Source: Lindgomyces ingoldianus
Lineage: Eukaryota > Ascomycota > Dothideomycetes > Pleosporales > Lindgomycetaceae
Assembly: GCF_010093535.1 (NCBI RefSeq)
Contig: NW_022985167.1
Location: 436,309 to 500,308, forward strand
Direction of reading: 5' to 3'
DNA length: 64,000 nucleotides
Below the pieces are notes generated by a model that searched no databases, was not told the origin of the DNA, and saw only the letters and a program-made list of their open reading frames with translations. Shown piece after piece: positions 33,637 through 45,896 of this stretch (positions within the stretch are counted from its first letter, which is position 1; every line of letters starts with the position of its first letter). Position numbers and translations under genes: made by a program.

Positions 33637-34959
33637 TGCTGCCACTACTGGTGTGGTGTCCGGGGTTGGGGAGAGAAGAGGGTCGACACAGAAGATGTCC
33701 CCGTGGTGGCGAAGCGCAGGAATGGAGAGCTGCAATGAATTGGGCGTGCAGTGACTTTTACAAGTCAATTCCGATCACAGGGTGAATGGCATGAGTCTGG
33801 GCAGAGGATCGTGACGTTTCGGTGGTCCGTGGGTCTTGTTCAGCGAAATTGGCAGCTTCGACCGAAGGGATGGGTTGGTCGTAAGTGTATTTGCTTAGCG
33901 GTAGCTAGTCGGCCAGCGGCAGCTACGACTGCGCGTCGAGGGCAACGACGAAAAGGAAGCGTTGGAGGCTCAACGAATATGTTGTTCCAGTTCAACGAAG
34001 GCCAGGAGTGTGGGCAGAAGGGGGAGCAGCCATAATGAATGGATGCACAAACGCTCACGTTCTGGGCGTGGCTCCCGCTGGTCCATGTTCCCATGCTTCC
34101 ATGCTCCCATGCTTCCATGCTCCCATGTTCACCGCCCAAAACGGCTAGCCTTCACAATCAACGAAGACTTCGCAGGTTTCATTGCGGGCCAGCCATATTG
34201 CCAGCCTTGCGCCATATGCCGGAGATCTGCTCGCCCTTCATCAACCCCCCTCGTCCTAACACTACCTGTCTGTCGCATTCACTTCTCGCCTTCGCATCGT
34301 CTTGTCGAAAGGCAACCTGCATTGCATCGAGGGGCTGGGTTCGACAAGTATGCACGCTCATGCAGCTCATCTGCAGGACGCACAAACTCCTCTCACGGTT
34401 CCTGCCATCAGTACAAAAGCAGTTAACAAGAGGCGGCATTCCAGATCGCTAGCATGCACAAGTCTCGCCACGGCCGAGCTTGGCAGATCACCAGAATGGC
34501 CTCACGCCTGATTGGGCTAGCCCTGCCCGTGTCCTGTGTCGTGGTGAAATTGGCATCTTTGCTTGATTCGTCACCAATATTGCCCACGCGGCACGCCAGA
34601 AAAGCACACGGTGCCAATACAATAAATCGAAAGACGCTGTGTCACTGCCTCCAGGTCTTGCGCGATTGCTGCGGTCCACGACGTGCATTTCATGAGCCGT
34701 GATCTAATCCAGACCCTGCTCTCCCTCGGAGATACCAAAACGAATCGCCCAAGAGTCCCACGAATTTTCCCCCCAAGCCTAGGCGAGAGGAGCGAATCAA
34801 AAGGAAGAACCTGACGTGTGCTCAAACGCCGCCAAAATGCCTTCCAATCTGTGCTCCAATTTCCGCACCCAACAGAATAGAGACTTGCCCATCGCTTTCC
34901 ACAAATTACATATTGTGCCTTCATTTTCCGTATCCCTCAGCATTTACTTTTAGTTGAAT
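33637..34959. other. Intergenic stretch with short tandem repeat
   Basis: 1.3 kb carrying the promoter of the small membrane protein and the 3' flank of the ABC transporter. A repeat at 34082-34130 is listed separately. Frames on both strands overlap and look like chance. Confidence 0.45.
34082..34130. repeat. Short tandem repeat of CCATGCTTCCATGCTC units
   Basis: Three partial copies of a 16-base unit built from alternating CCATGCTT and CCATGCTC, about 49 bp in total. Confidence 0.8.
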
Positions 34960-37900
34960 TTAAGTTGAAAAGAAGTCTTCTCTCCGAATGCCACTGCGGT
35001 CGCACATACCCCTAAAAATGCCGCCCGCGTCGTAGAGATGCAATGGTGTGTCCAGCTCCGCGATGCTGCCGGCGTCCATGACGCAGATGCGGTCGTAGCC
35101 AATAATAGTCTTCAGCCGATGCGCAATGCAGAGGAGCGTTTTGCCCTTGAACCCGTCGACAATTGTCTTCTGGATCTTCTGGTCCGTCTCGAAGTCGACG
35201 GAGGAGGTCGCTTCGTCGCACACGATGATTTGCGACCCGCGGACTAGTGCACGCGCGAGAGCCATGAGTTGACGCTGGCCAAGCGAGAAGTTCAAGCCTT
35301 CTTCCTCAACGACTGAGTCGAGATGGATGCGACCCGACTTGTCGTCCATTGATGCATCGTTGGATACCAAGTCTGCTTGGCGGAGCGCCGACCATAGTTC
35401 TAAGTCCGTGTGCTCGTTGAAGGGATCCAAGTTCGATCGGATCGTCCCTTTAAAGAGCGTTGGGTCCTGCGGGATGATCGCGAGCTTGGAGCGGAGATCG
35501 TGGAGACCAACGGTGCTAATGTCGACACCATCGATGGTGATAGAGCCCCCAGACAACTCTACCAAACGGAAGAGAGTGCTCATGATACTGGACTTGCCAG
35601 CACCCGTCCGACCCACCACCCCTATGCGCTCCCCCGCTGCCACGTGCATGTTGAACCCTTTCAGAACCAATGGCAGACCATTTCTGTAGCGCATCTGTAC
35701 GTTGTCGAAGGTGATCTCCCCATGCTCCGGCCAAGTCCGCCTGACGTCCCCAATATGGAGTGGTGCCTCTTCCTCGAGTTGCGTGCCATAGTGGTGAATA
35801 CGCTCCGTCGCATTCATGTTGTTTTCGACCTCTGCGAGCTGCCGAACCGTGAATTGGATCATTTGTACGATAGTAAGTATGTACGAAAGTACCAAACCAC
35901 CAATGCTAGGATTGACCGAGAATCGAGAAGTGACGACCAAAATGCCGGTCGTGAAAACAAGTAAAATGCCGATAACATCAAGCCGAACGCTAAGCCAACG
36001 CTGATTTGCAAATGTCAAATAATATGCACTGTTCATATCGTCGATTGCTTCTCGCACTGATCGAGAAAACTGGTCCTGCAATCCGTATGCTCGAATCGTC
36101 GAGGTACCCATGACTGCTTCGCTAAACCGAGCGAAAACGTTGCTTCGAAGGACAGATTCGTGCCGCTTAACCTCACGGGCAGAAGCTCTGTAGTACGCCG
36201 CGGAAAAGAAAAACACAATGAAGAGTGGTCCCAAGGCGATGGCGAAATAGTGGAAGTACACGATGATGAGGATGAAGACAGAGATGATCATGGCGAGGGT
36301 CATGAAGTACATACGGATGGCGTCCGTGAGTGTGTTGTCCATGACATCGATATCCTTGGAGAAGCGGTTGGTGATTCGCCCAAGAGGGGTGGTATCAAAG
36401 AAGGACATAGGGGCTCGAAGAACGCGGTGGATAGCACGATGAAGCATGACCTTCCCAGCTTCGGTTCCGAACACAGAGACCGCAATCGAGAAGGCGAACA
36501 TGAGCAAGGCCTGGGAAGCGCCAAGGGCTGAATAAACACCGATCTGTCTCAGTCAGGAAAATGGGCTACGAAATGTCTAAGGAAAGTGAGACTTACATAT
36601 GTGCCTTCAGAGAACCCGAACTTGTTCGAAGTCCACCATGAAAGCCACAAGCTGGTGACAATGTTCGCCCCCTGGGAAGCAATGAGAAGAATCAAGACAA
36701 GAGGCCCAACCCAGAGTCCTCCTCCCGCTCTGATATAGGCGATCCAAACACTCCAGGAAACGGACTTCACCGCGCGTTCTTCCTCTTGCATCAGCGCTGC
36801 CGCTTTCTTTCCTTTCCGTTTCTTCGCACCCTTGTTCTCGTCCTCAACTTCGTCCTCGATAACATGCTCCTCATCGTCCTTCTTCTCCTCCGTTGCAGTC
36901 GTGGCCATCAGTTTCTGGAAATCGTCGTTGGTGGACATGAGATTGTCAAAGGTATCAACAGCTTGAATGCGACCTTCCTCGACCCAGATGATCCTGTCAC
37001 AGCGGTTGAGGACATGGAGTTGGTGAGTCGCTAGGATACGACACTTATCTTTGAGAAGTCCGCAAATGGCGTTGTCCATGATGTGACGACCAACGTGGGC
37101 ATCGACAGCCGATAAAGGATCATCCATGAGCACTATGTCGGCATCGAAGTAGATCGCACGAGCAATGTTCAGTCGTTGCTTCTGGCCTCCTGAAACAGTA
37201 ATACCTCGCTCGCCAATTTCTGTCTGATCGCCATTGGGCAGCATTTCCAAGTCCGGGCGAAGCGCACAGGCGTCGATGACTTTGTTGTACCAATCTCTTC
37301 TAAACTCTTTGCCGAAAATGATGTTCTGCTTGACGGTCGTATTTTGGATCCAGGCATACTGGGGGCAAAAGGCGCGGGACGCACCGATCATGATCTCACC
37401 ATTCGTCTTTCGCATATCTCCAGCTAACGCGGCCAGCAATGAACTCTTTCCAGAACCAACAGTACCAATGACAGCAACAAGCTCTTTCCGTCCGATCGTG
37501 ATATCTAAACTCTTCATTCTGAATGGAGGTTCATCTTCTTTAGGGGATTGCGCCGTACCAGGAGGGCTAGGGGTACTCGAATTATTCTCCGGCTCCACGC
37601 TAGATCTCTTATCCTTCTTCTTGGGCTTGTCCTTTCCGGGTTTTTTTACTGGAGACCCGCGAGGTGGCCCTTTTATGGGAAGATCGTCATTGTCTTGTGT
37701 TCGTGAACGCTCCCAAGTGAAGTCTGCATCTCTTAGCACCACAGCGTCCTTGGCTTCGTAGTTCCATTCGGTGTCTTCCTGAGCCTCTTCAGCTAGCAAG
37801 AACTCCTGGATTCGTTTCACTGATGCATTCGCATCAATGACTTGACCAATAACCAGAGGAAGAAAATTTAGAGGAAGTCGAAGAGAATTGAAAAGAGCGA

Positions 37901-39466
37901 GAGAGGAGAAGATGGGAGCCGGGTTAAGAGCGTGATTTGATAGCGAGTAAGTAATGAAGGACAACATTGATGCGAACACGGGCATGGACATGCCAATAGC
38001 TAGGATGCCGTTTCGAATTGCAAGGAGGATCTGAACACCGTGGATCTCTCTCTTTCGAATCAAATCGACGCGCTCGAGGAAGCTAGTCTCCCATCCAAAG
38101 TACTTGACGAAACGAACTGCTTGTAGAATCTCCTGGGTAAGGCTGACGCGCTGATCAGTGATCTTATTGATTCCCACTCTGCGACGGAATAAGGTTCGAA
38201 CAGCGCGACCAAGGAGGGGCATCGTAATCATCAGAAGTCCCAAACCAGAGAGGGCACTGTAGGTTAGATTGACAAGCAGCAGCGCTATCGTCACCAGGAT
38301 GGCAATTGGAGATGTCCAGATCATATGGAAAAAGCCGCTCGCTTGGTCAACACGATATGTATCGGTCGACATCAGGTTGATAATCCTGCCATTGCCCCAC
38401 CCTTGACCATCTCCCATGACGCCGTCTCTACCCACGGGGACTTGCGCTTCCTTTTGCTTCTTTTTAAGCAGTTTCTTGTACCACTTCTTCTCCGCTTCGC
38501 TTCCCGGTTTGATCTCTGGTGGCGGAGCTTCGGTAATTGCCTGCCCACCTGCCTTAGCTCGACCTGAGAGTTTCATAGCCTTGTCGAAGATGACAGCTAT
38601 CAGCACAGCTCTTGCCTGACCACCAACCATCATACCACGGTACATAAAGTGATTCGTTGCCATGCTCTGGGTGAATTGCATTGCTGTGATTCCTATGACT
38701 AGGCCAACCCCTTCTCCAATGTGCGGTGCAGGAAGGCCAGTTCGTTGGGCAATATAGGCTTTCAAGGCGAAGTTGATCAGATATCGGAGAACGAAAGGTG
38801 CCACGGACTGAACCACACTGGCTAAGAGCTGACACAGGCCACCAACGATAAATTCAAACTTGAAGGTGTCGAAGAGAGCGCCAAGTAGAGGTCGTTTGCC
38901 ACCTTGCTCTTTCCGCCTCTTAAGAGATGTTTGAAGTCGTGCAACCAAGACATCCGCACTTCTATTCGGATTGACAGTCCATATGTCATTGTGTTCAAGA
39001 GGGCGTTGGTATCCAACCTGCAGAAGTCCCCACGTTAGCTGCAGAACAAGTTCTCCACTAAGATCTCACTTACAGTCATGAGAGGTGCCATCCATTGGAA
39101 GGTGAGTAAACTGAACCACCCCGCATTATACTCTCTGCAGACCTGCCTCGAATCGGGAATTGGGGGTTTTGCACCCCACTTGAGGGGATTCATTCTCTTG
39201 TACCATTTCTTCTTTGCGCTCCGTGAGCTCTTCGCAGAGGAGACATCGTCGCTGAAGTCAGTGACGCCACTGGTGCTGCTCTGGAGTCGGGAGAGGTTCC
39301 CTCGTGTACTGCGCTTCTCAATATTAGCCTTCAGCTCCTTCTCGGTGCCAACGGTCTCCAATGGCTCTGTCACAATTGGCCCATATTCTTTTTTGCTCTC
39401 CGCCACCACCTCAGTATCGTTCAAGCGCCAGTCCTTCTCCTTATCGTCAAGGGAAGAGCTAGACAT
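34960..39466 (-). CDS. ABCC-family multidrug transporter, Yor1-like
   Basis: ATP-driven exporter of the MRP/ABCC family, plasma membrane, closest in layout to yeast Yor1 (oligomycin resistance). Three exons, 39074-39466, 36597-39017 and 34960-36543, give 1465 residues; yeast Yor1 is 1477. There is a 110-residue cytosolic head and no extra TMD0. The first six-helix half follows, then NBD1 with GTVGSGKSSLLAALAG (about residue 648), VSGGQKQRLNIARAIYF (about 737) and IVLMDDPLSAVDAHV. The Asp in place of the Walker B Glu marks the degenerate site usual for ABCC. The second half has NBD2 with GRTGAGKSSIMSTLF (about 1245), FSLGQRQLMALARALV and IIVCDEATSSVD. A charged linker with KKPGKDKPKKKDKR precedes NBD1. 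The region above the start is long and probably regulatory. Confidence 0.93.
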
Positions 39467-41049
39467 TGTCTAAAACGAATGAACAATGCTGTGTGCTACC
39501 GATGCTTGTTGTAGGTCATGTTTGACTGCAGCAGGCAGAGACCGTACATATACCACTTACCTCGGGGCCAGGAATGGTGAGGTCAGGGAATGCACCGAAA
39601 GTCAAGCTAAGGTCGGTTGCCAGACGGAGATAAAATCAACCAGTCAGAGCACGCCCAATGCGGTGCACAATCTTGGGGTTGCTAAGCATCAAAGAATGTT
39701 TTACGCCATTTTCGGCGGTGATCGGGGGGTCTTTCGCTCCGATGTCCCGAGCACCAATTTTTCGAGCGAGCCAGACCGGGTTTGTGGCCTTCCGATGCAC
39801 CAAACTTGCGGTCAAGTGAGTGCGGCGAGTGACTCTTACCAGGCTTGTGTAGATTGAGTTGCTGCCTGAGCCTTGGACGTGGGACGGTGATGTCTAGTTG
39901 ACAGTTTGGAAGACACTTGTTCCGCGAGGCCATGCATCCGAGCTCCATGGATCACAAGAATTAGGGGCGGCTTGCATAGGTTTCCCCGATGTCCCTAGGG
40001 AGATCGTGCGGTTTAGTCCTCCTCGTCCGTCCGCTTAAGATCCTTTCAAACGCATGGAAACCCATAGAAGCCTAACACCTGCCGAGACTATTTCGTTTTC
40101 TCTTCCATACCATTGATGCGTACATGCTTGAGTTCAAGCTTGCAACTGCCGAATGCCGTGTTTGCCGATGGCTTGAGAAAAAGCATCTGCAGCCACCTCT
40201 TCTCCTGAAAAATGGCTTGAGAACCCGGCTCGGACACCTTAAGATCATTGATATCCCATCAAGTGCTTCGGAGTAAAGTACCGCGATGCTAGTCTCAGGA
40301 TTCCCATTGACTGCAGTCCGAGTGTCATCACCGTGTTGCCGGTAATCGGAGTGTGTAACGGAGCCTCTGGATGCTCCGAAGGGCTAGAGCCTAGATTGGA
40401 TGAAGTGTGGTTACACAAGTGTTAGCGATGAGCATGAGTAAGGAGATATGAAGATACGGCACTTAGAACTTAGAGACGAAGATGACGATGGTTTCGAGAG
40501 ATGTAAGAGATGAGATGAAGGTTGTCAGTTCAGCCAGCGCCTGAGGATCTGTCTGACAAAAAAACCTGCTCAAAGTCACACAGAGCTCACAGTGCATTTT
40601 TAAATACTATCTCGAAGTCCGCCCATACGGATGTCTTGGATTTGGCCGCTTTATTCACCTCCTGGGATTGTTAATAGGCACCACATATGCCTGCCGTCAG
40701 CGCTAGACATAAATAACCATCGATTCTGGAAAATGATTTGCTGGATTTCTCAAGTCTAGGTACATCAAAACGACCTATCCAATGAATGCTCATCTCCTGA
40801 AACATGACTCTCCATTCTGGCCGCTGTTCAAAGTTACCCAAACGGGTACTCCACCCTTCGGCCATATCCATCTTCCAATATCCCGAAGTGTTACACAAGA
40901 CAAGGTATACTATTGTGTGACCTTGCGTAGAAGGGTTGAGTTTATTTTTTGGTCTTGTCAGTGAGCCATATCATCTTCCGAAACTCCGAGCAATTTGCCA
41001 TGCCGATGCATATAAGTCTTTCGCCAAGGAAAAATTGGGTACACGAATC
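39467..41049. other. Intergenic stretch upstream of the ABC transporter
   Basis: 1.6 kb containing the ABC transporter promoter and the OAT 3' flank. No supported gene. Confidence 0.5.
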
Positions 41050-42653
41050 CTAGTTGTCTACTCCAATGTGAACGTTCTTCTCTCCAGGGGGGAGTACCTC
41101 CTTCTCCCTCTTACCCTTTAGCTTCGGCAGTTCGTCCATGGCCTCCGCAATGATGTTAAGAGCAGTCTCGATTTCTTGCTCGGTGATAACGAGCGGTGGG
41201 GCTAGACGAATTATATTTTGGTGGGTTGGCTTGGCCTACCCATAGTATTAGCGTTCTTGGTAGTAGTTGCACTTGTGCTATATAAGGGTTCTTCTTACCA
41301 ACAATCCCTTCTCCTTGAAGAGCATACACAAGTCCCAGGCACTATGACCATCCGTCTTGCTCTCATCGATAACAATAGCGTTTAGTAAACCCTTGCCACG
41401 AATTATCTTGATCATCGGGTTGCTGATCTTCTTTAATCCATCGCGGAACATTTGACCTAGCTTCTCAGCACGCTCAACCATATTTTCCTCCTGAATGAGT
41501 TCCAGTGCTCGGATAGCAACGGCGGAGCCCAATGGGTTGCCGCCGTATGTCGAACCGTGAGTGCCGGGCTCAATAGTGAGCATTACCTCTTTGGAACCTA
41601 AGACGCAGGAGACGGGATACATCCCACCTGAGATAGCTTTGCCAAGTAGGACAAGGTCTGGCTTGATCCCGCTCCATTCGTAGCAAAGCATTTTTCCAGT
41701 CCGTGCAATGCCAGTCTGGATCTCATCGCAAATCAATAGCACATTGTGCTTTTCACAGAGTGTCTTGACTTCCCGAAGATAGTTATCATCGGGAACAACA
41801 ATACCAGCTTCACCTTGAATGGGTTCCACTAGGAATGCAGCGGTGTTTTTCCCGTGGCGTTCAAGAACGTCTCGGACATCGTCCACGTTGTTGTACCTAA
41901 TTGGTTTACCAGTGGCTGGACAAACGCTTCCAATATTTGGTAGATATGGGCCATAGTTGTCGCGTGATTCAGGGTCGGTGGACATGGTGATGGCAGCGAA
42001 CTGGTCCAAGTATCATTAGTCTGAGGTCTTGAGGGCTAGGGTAGTTGCATACAGTCCGTCCATGGAAATTCTCCCGCACGGAGAACACTAAAGCCTCATT
42101 ATGGGGTATTCCTTTGATCTTATAGCCCCACTTGCGTGCAATCTTCACTGCCGTTTCGACAGCCTCTGCTCCCGTGTTCATTGGCAGCACCATGTCGAAC
42201 CCAAACATTCGGGTGACGAATTCCGCAAAGCGTGGGAACACATCATTATAGAATGCTCGACTACTGAGGGTCAGCCTTGAGGCCTGCTCGGTCAACGCCT
42301 TAACAAGCTCAGGGTGGCAATGGCCTTGGTTTACGGCACTGTATGCGGAGAGGAAATCGAGGTAGTGCTTCCCTTCGGGGTCCCAAGCTGAGCAACCGCT
42401 TGCTCGAGCGAAAACTGTGGGGACAGAGTTAGCATTGATCTAAAAGAGATTGTCCGCAGAGTATACCAATAGGGAGCGGGTGGTAATTGTGAGCCGCGAA
42501 CTTCGCCTCTACGCTTATAGCCTCAGTCGACGACGCGGTATGATACTTCGCAGGATCAGGAGTGCCAGTAGGGTGGAATGCCTGTGCAGTAGCCTTCAGC
42601 CCGGCTCCATTGCTCGCGCTCGTGTCGTTGTTCTGAACTGCACTTGGTGCCAT
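41050..42653 (-). CDS. Ornithine aminotransferase (Car2 type)
   Basis: PLP enzyme that moves the delta-amino group of ornithine to 2-oxoglutarate, giving glutamate semialdehyde in arginine catabolism. Four exons, 42467-42653, 42053-42414, 41299-42000 and 41050-41235, join in frame to about 478 residues. Motifs: [20 protein letters not shown], then [34 protein letters not shown] across an exon join, [32 protein letters not shown] and [14 protein letters not shown], whose Lys (about residue 303) binds [22 protein letters not shown] and [11 protein letters not shown] close the fold. The 60-residue Ala/Ser-rich head has no clear matrix presequence, so a cytosolic enzyme is likely, as in fungi. 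Head-to-head with the AAA ATPase gene. Confidence 0.95.
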
Positions 42654-43577
42654 AGTGGATGCTTCGTGAATTCAAGATCGGCTCAACGTGGAGTATGTAG
42701 TGGGGAACGTGGCTTTGTTGACGGGAGGAGGAATGAGAAGGGTCGATCGCGGCGCCGGATTAAGGTGGAGGTCTTAAATTGCAGTGTTTTCACTCCAAAG
42801 CCGCAGATAGCCAGTTCATGCCATTAGGAGAACAGTTGTTGTAGCAGTCGGCTCAGACTGCTTTTAGCGATCTGGTTACGGCGACCCGCTGACAGGCTCC
42901 GATCACGGCTCTCCGTATTGGCTGGCTCGGGGCCTTGCATTGATCTCGTGATTGGTTGACAGAACATAGAATTCATGGCAACGAATTCTCAACAACAAAT
43001 GCTGATGATCGGATTTGTGATATTGAAGAAGTTGGAGAGTTTGGAAGGACGAGCCTCAGAGCTGGGATATTCGCGCAGCCTCGTGTTTCGGCAAAAGTTG
43101 TAAGCAGATCAGTATCCGACTACTGAGATCGCCGCGTCGCACAACGCATGCTGTTACACCCCAACGGAGCTACTTTACGGCTGCATGGGGTTATCACATC
43201 TCGGTATTCGCTTGTATGAACAGCAGAATCCTGATATAACTCCTCCATAAAATAGCACTCGATTCTAGGCAGCCGTCCAAGGCCCCCGCACTATGACGTT
43301 TGTGTTTCAGTCTCTGTCGGAAATCCTTCGACGTTTCTACTGATTCAATCCAACGCTCCAATCACTCATCGTCTTCTCGGCCCCAGAGTCGATTCATCGA
43401 ATTTAGGATCGTCGGGAGGCTTGTATTCGAGTCTACTCTGGTATATATATCAAACCCGGTCTACGCCGCAGAGCACGAAGCCCCCTCCTCCCCCCCCCCC
43501 CCCCCCCCCCCCCCCATCTCAATTATATCTCTCCTTCTCCATCCCTAAGTTGGATTCTAGAGCTAGCTATTTGTACA
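42654..43577. promoter_or_regulatory. Divergent upstream region of OAT and AAA ATPase
   Basis: 924 bp between two head-to-head genes. A run of 26 C occupies 43490-43515, about 60 bp before the AAA ATPase ATG, so it probably lies in that gene's 5' leader or core promoter. Confidence 0.5.
43490..43515. repeat. Homopolymer tract of 26 C
   Basis: Uninterrupted C run, preceded by CCCCCTCCT. Likely length-variable; the exact count in an assembly is unreliable. Confidence 0.9.
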
Positions 43578-45221
43578 ATGGCTACAATTGACGACTTCAC
43601 TATCGTCGGGAACGAAGACGCTCGAGGTAGCAAACCACAAAAGCTATTCGACGACTACCACAACTTCACTTCTGGAAAGACTACGGATCTAGATGTCCAG
43701 ATCGTTACGGCTCTCCGAGCGAAGCATCCGGAATTGATAGTTACTACCGTTCCAGGCGCAAATTGCAATCTTCTTCAATTCGCCGCAGCAGGTTTTGCAA
43801 CCGCGGAGCTTGACGATGACAGTGAACCTGTTCTGCGCTGGAGGGGGTTCGTAGGTCCTCAGCACCGTGGTGAGTCTGGATTCCTTGCGGACAGCGTCTT
43901 TTTTGCCCGGTACAACTACACATGGAACAATGAGTATTTCATTCTTTACAACGTTCTCGTCGGATATAGCATGCTTCAATACATCCTGAAGGAGCCTAGG
44001 GGGGATGAGACTCAATTCTCTCATTCCTCGGCTGTCGACGCCCTCCTAGCCACGATCGGTGCATGGCTAATCAAGGAGGTACCTGCCATCTACGTATACG
44101 ACGGCCTCTGGACCAGGAGCACGAAATTGTGGGAAGAGGTGAAAAAGGCCAAATGGGACGACGTCATCTTAGATCCTAAAATGAAAAAGGCTTTGGTCGG
44201 GGTTGCCAGCAAATTTTTTGACAGCAAGGACATTTACGATGAGTATGGGGTTCCATGGAAGCGGGGACTTATTTTCCATGGTCCTGTTGGAAACGGGAAG
44301 ACGATATCTCTGAAGGCTTTGATGCATACCCTTCAAAAACGACAGCCTCCAGTTGTGACGCTTTACGTCAAATCAGCCCCATATCCATACAACATCCGCA
44401 TGGTGTTCCAAATGGCGAGAGCGATGACCCCGTGCATGCTCGTACTTGAGGATATCGACACGATAGTGACCAACAGCACCCGAAGCTATTTTTTCAACGA
44501 AGTTGACGGCTTGGAGAACAATGACGGTATCTTGATGATTGCGACTACCAATCATTTGGATCAATTGGACCCAGGTCTGTCTAAGAGGCCTAGCCGCTTC
44601 GATCGGAAATACCTATTCCCATTGCCGGATAAGGAAGAAAGGTCTCTCTACGCCCAGTACTGGCGAAATAAGTTGAAAAACAAGAAGTCTATTGAGTTCC
44701 CAGCCAAACTTTGTGATGCTATGGCCGATATCACAGATGAGTTCAGTTTCGCGTATCTCAAGGAAGCATTTGTAGCAACACTTCTCGAGTTGGCGAGGAG
44801 CCATGGAGATGATAGCGATGACGATGGAGACCCCGAAGACGACGATGATCCACTCAACAAGTATGAATTCTGGCGTTTCTTCAAGGCTCAGGTCAAAGTC
44901 CTTCGCTCCGAGATGGGAGCGGACAAAGATGGTTCCGTGGGTGCTAGCTCCAGTGTTGGCGCAACCCTTGGTACTTATGAGGGAATTTCGTCCGAGTGTG
45001 AGGAAATGGTACCGTTGCTTGACGCAATGAGATTGCAGGAAAGTGGTTCTCAGCCCTGCAAGGCTGCATCGCCCTTTGCCATTTGGCCAGACTCACAGGG
45101 TTCCTCAAAGAACCGATTCGCTCAGGATGATTCGGTTCCCAGCCCTATTTATTCCTTCGCTCCGCTCGCTTCGACTAAGACTGCACGCTTAAACGAGGGC
45201 GTGTGGGAATGGGGGTTGTGA
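43578..45221 (+). CDS. AAA ATPase of fungal type, unknown substrate
   Basis: Single-exon protein of 547 residues. The N-terminal 190 residues form an unassigned domain (ends GLWTRSTKLWEEVKKAKWDD). The AAA module covers about residues 195-400: GLIFHGPVGNGKTISLKALM is Walker A (about 234), MLVLEDIDTIV is Walker B, GILMIATTNHLDQLDPGLSK is the sensor-1 region, and RPSRFDRKYLF carries the arginine-finger stretch. The C terminus has an acidic run of Asp/Glu (DDSDDDGDPEDDDDP) and a disordered tail. Such stand-alone AAA proteins, related loosely to BCS1 and katanin-like ATPases, are common in filamentous fungi without a known role. No membrane helix or targeting signal is evident. I do not assign a function. 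Confidence 0.85.
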   Translation: MATIDDFTIVGNEDARGSKPQKLFDDYHNFTSGKTTDLDVQIVTALRAKHPELIVTTVPGANCNLLQFAAAGFATAELDDDSEPVLRWRGFVGPQHRGESGFLADSVFFARYNYTWNNEYFILYNVLVGYSMLQYILKEPRGDETQFSHSSAVDALLATIGAWLIKEVPAIYVYDGLWTRSTKLWEEVKKAKWDDVILDPKMKKALVGVASKFFDSKDIYDEYGVPWKRGLIFHGPVGNGKTISLKALMHTLQKRQPPVVTLYVKSAPYPYNIRMVFQMARAMTPCMLVLEDIDTIVTNSTRSYFFNEVDGLENNDGILMIATTNHLDQLDPGLSKRPSRFDRKYLFPLPDKEERSLYAQYWRNKLKNKKSIEFPAKLCDAMADITDEFSFAYLKEAFVATLLELARSHGDDSDDDGDPEDDDDPLNKYEFWRFFKAQVKVLRSEMGADKDGSVGASSSVGATLGTYEGISSECEEMVPLLDAMRLQESGSQPCKAASPFAIWPDSQGSSKNRFAQDDSVPSPIYSFAPLASTKTARLNEGVWEWGL

Positions 45222-45896
45222 GGTTTGACCGAGGTTTAGTTTCTTGTGCAGAGCAGTTGTGGACTGGTGGGGCTTCTTCTCGAAGGTTTCCAGAAAGCCA
45301 GAAATAAGCGCTCCTTACCGGCACTATGGTTCGGCGTTGCGCATCCTCTTGACATTATTCGATAAGTACACAAATATTATGATTTATCGTGCAGCGCGGA
45401 GAATGTACCGGTCAGGTGGAAATGAGCTTCCGGTGAACGCCTTTAGAGTTAGCGTGGCATCTGACCACCCTTCGCATGCAGACATTCCATGGAGCCGTCC
45501 CCCAACGCCCAATCCACGCTTTCTTCAATCATTGTCCGGGTCACAGCCTTGTTCAATTGACAGAGCTCATGCTGTCATGGAGCCGAACACTTTTAAACGT
45601 GATAAGGCCGTGTAAAACCACTGGAGCCAGCATTTCGGAACAGTCCGAAGGCAGCTGCTTTTATGCCTCACGAAACATCAGCCGCAGAGCCCTTCCATCC
45701 CGCCGACGTCGACGAGGCCAGGTATATCTTTCAATTCATTTCAGCGGTATCCTGATCTACTTTGCCTCTTAACAGATTTTCCCTTGGGTTACAGGGCGGT
45801 TTAATTCGATTTTCTCATCCTATGAAGTTCTAACGGCGTGGGGACTGCGCCACACCTTACTTTTCCAAGACACTCTCTCACCGTTCACCGTGACGT
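45222..45896. other. Intergenic stretch with possible spliced small ORF
   Basis: 675 bp upstream of the Zn2Cys6 gene. A candidate two-exon small ORF at 45663-45833 is listed separately; otherwise nothing. Confidence 0.4.
45663..45833 (+). CDS. Possible spliced small ORF upstream of the Zn2Cys6 gene
   Basis: ATG at 45663 opens 59 bases, then GTATAT...AACAG makes a 54-bp intron, and the second exon 45776-45833 continues to TAA. The result is 38 residues beginning MPHETSAAEPFHPADVDEAR. The stop is 63 bp before the next gene's ATG, so it may act as an upstream ORF in that mRNA. The amino acid mix looks protein-like, but the piece is too short to be sure. It could also be a gene relic. Confidence 0.25.
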
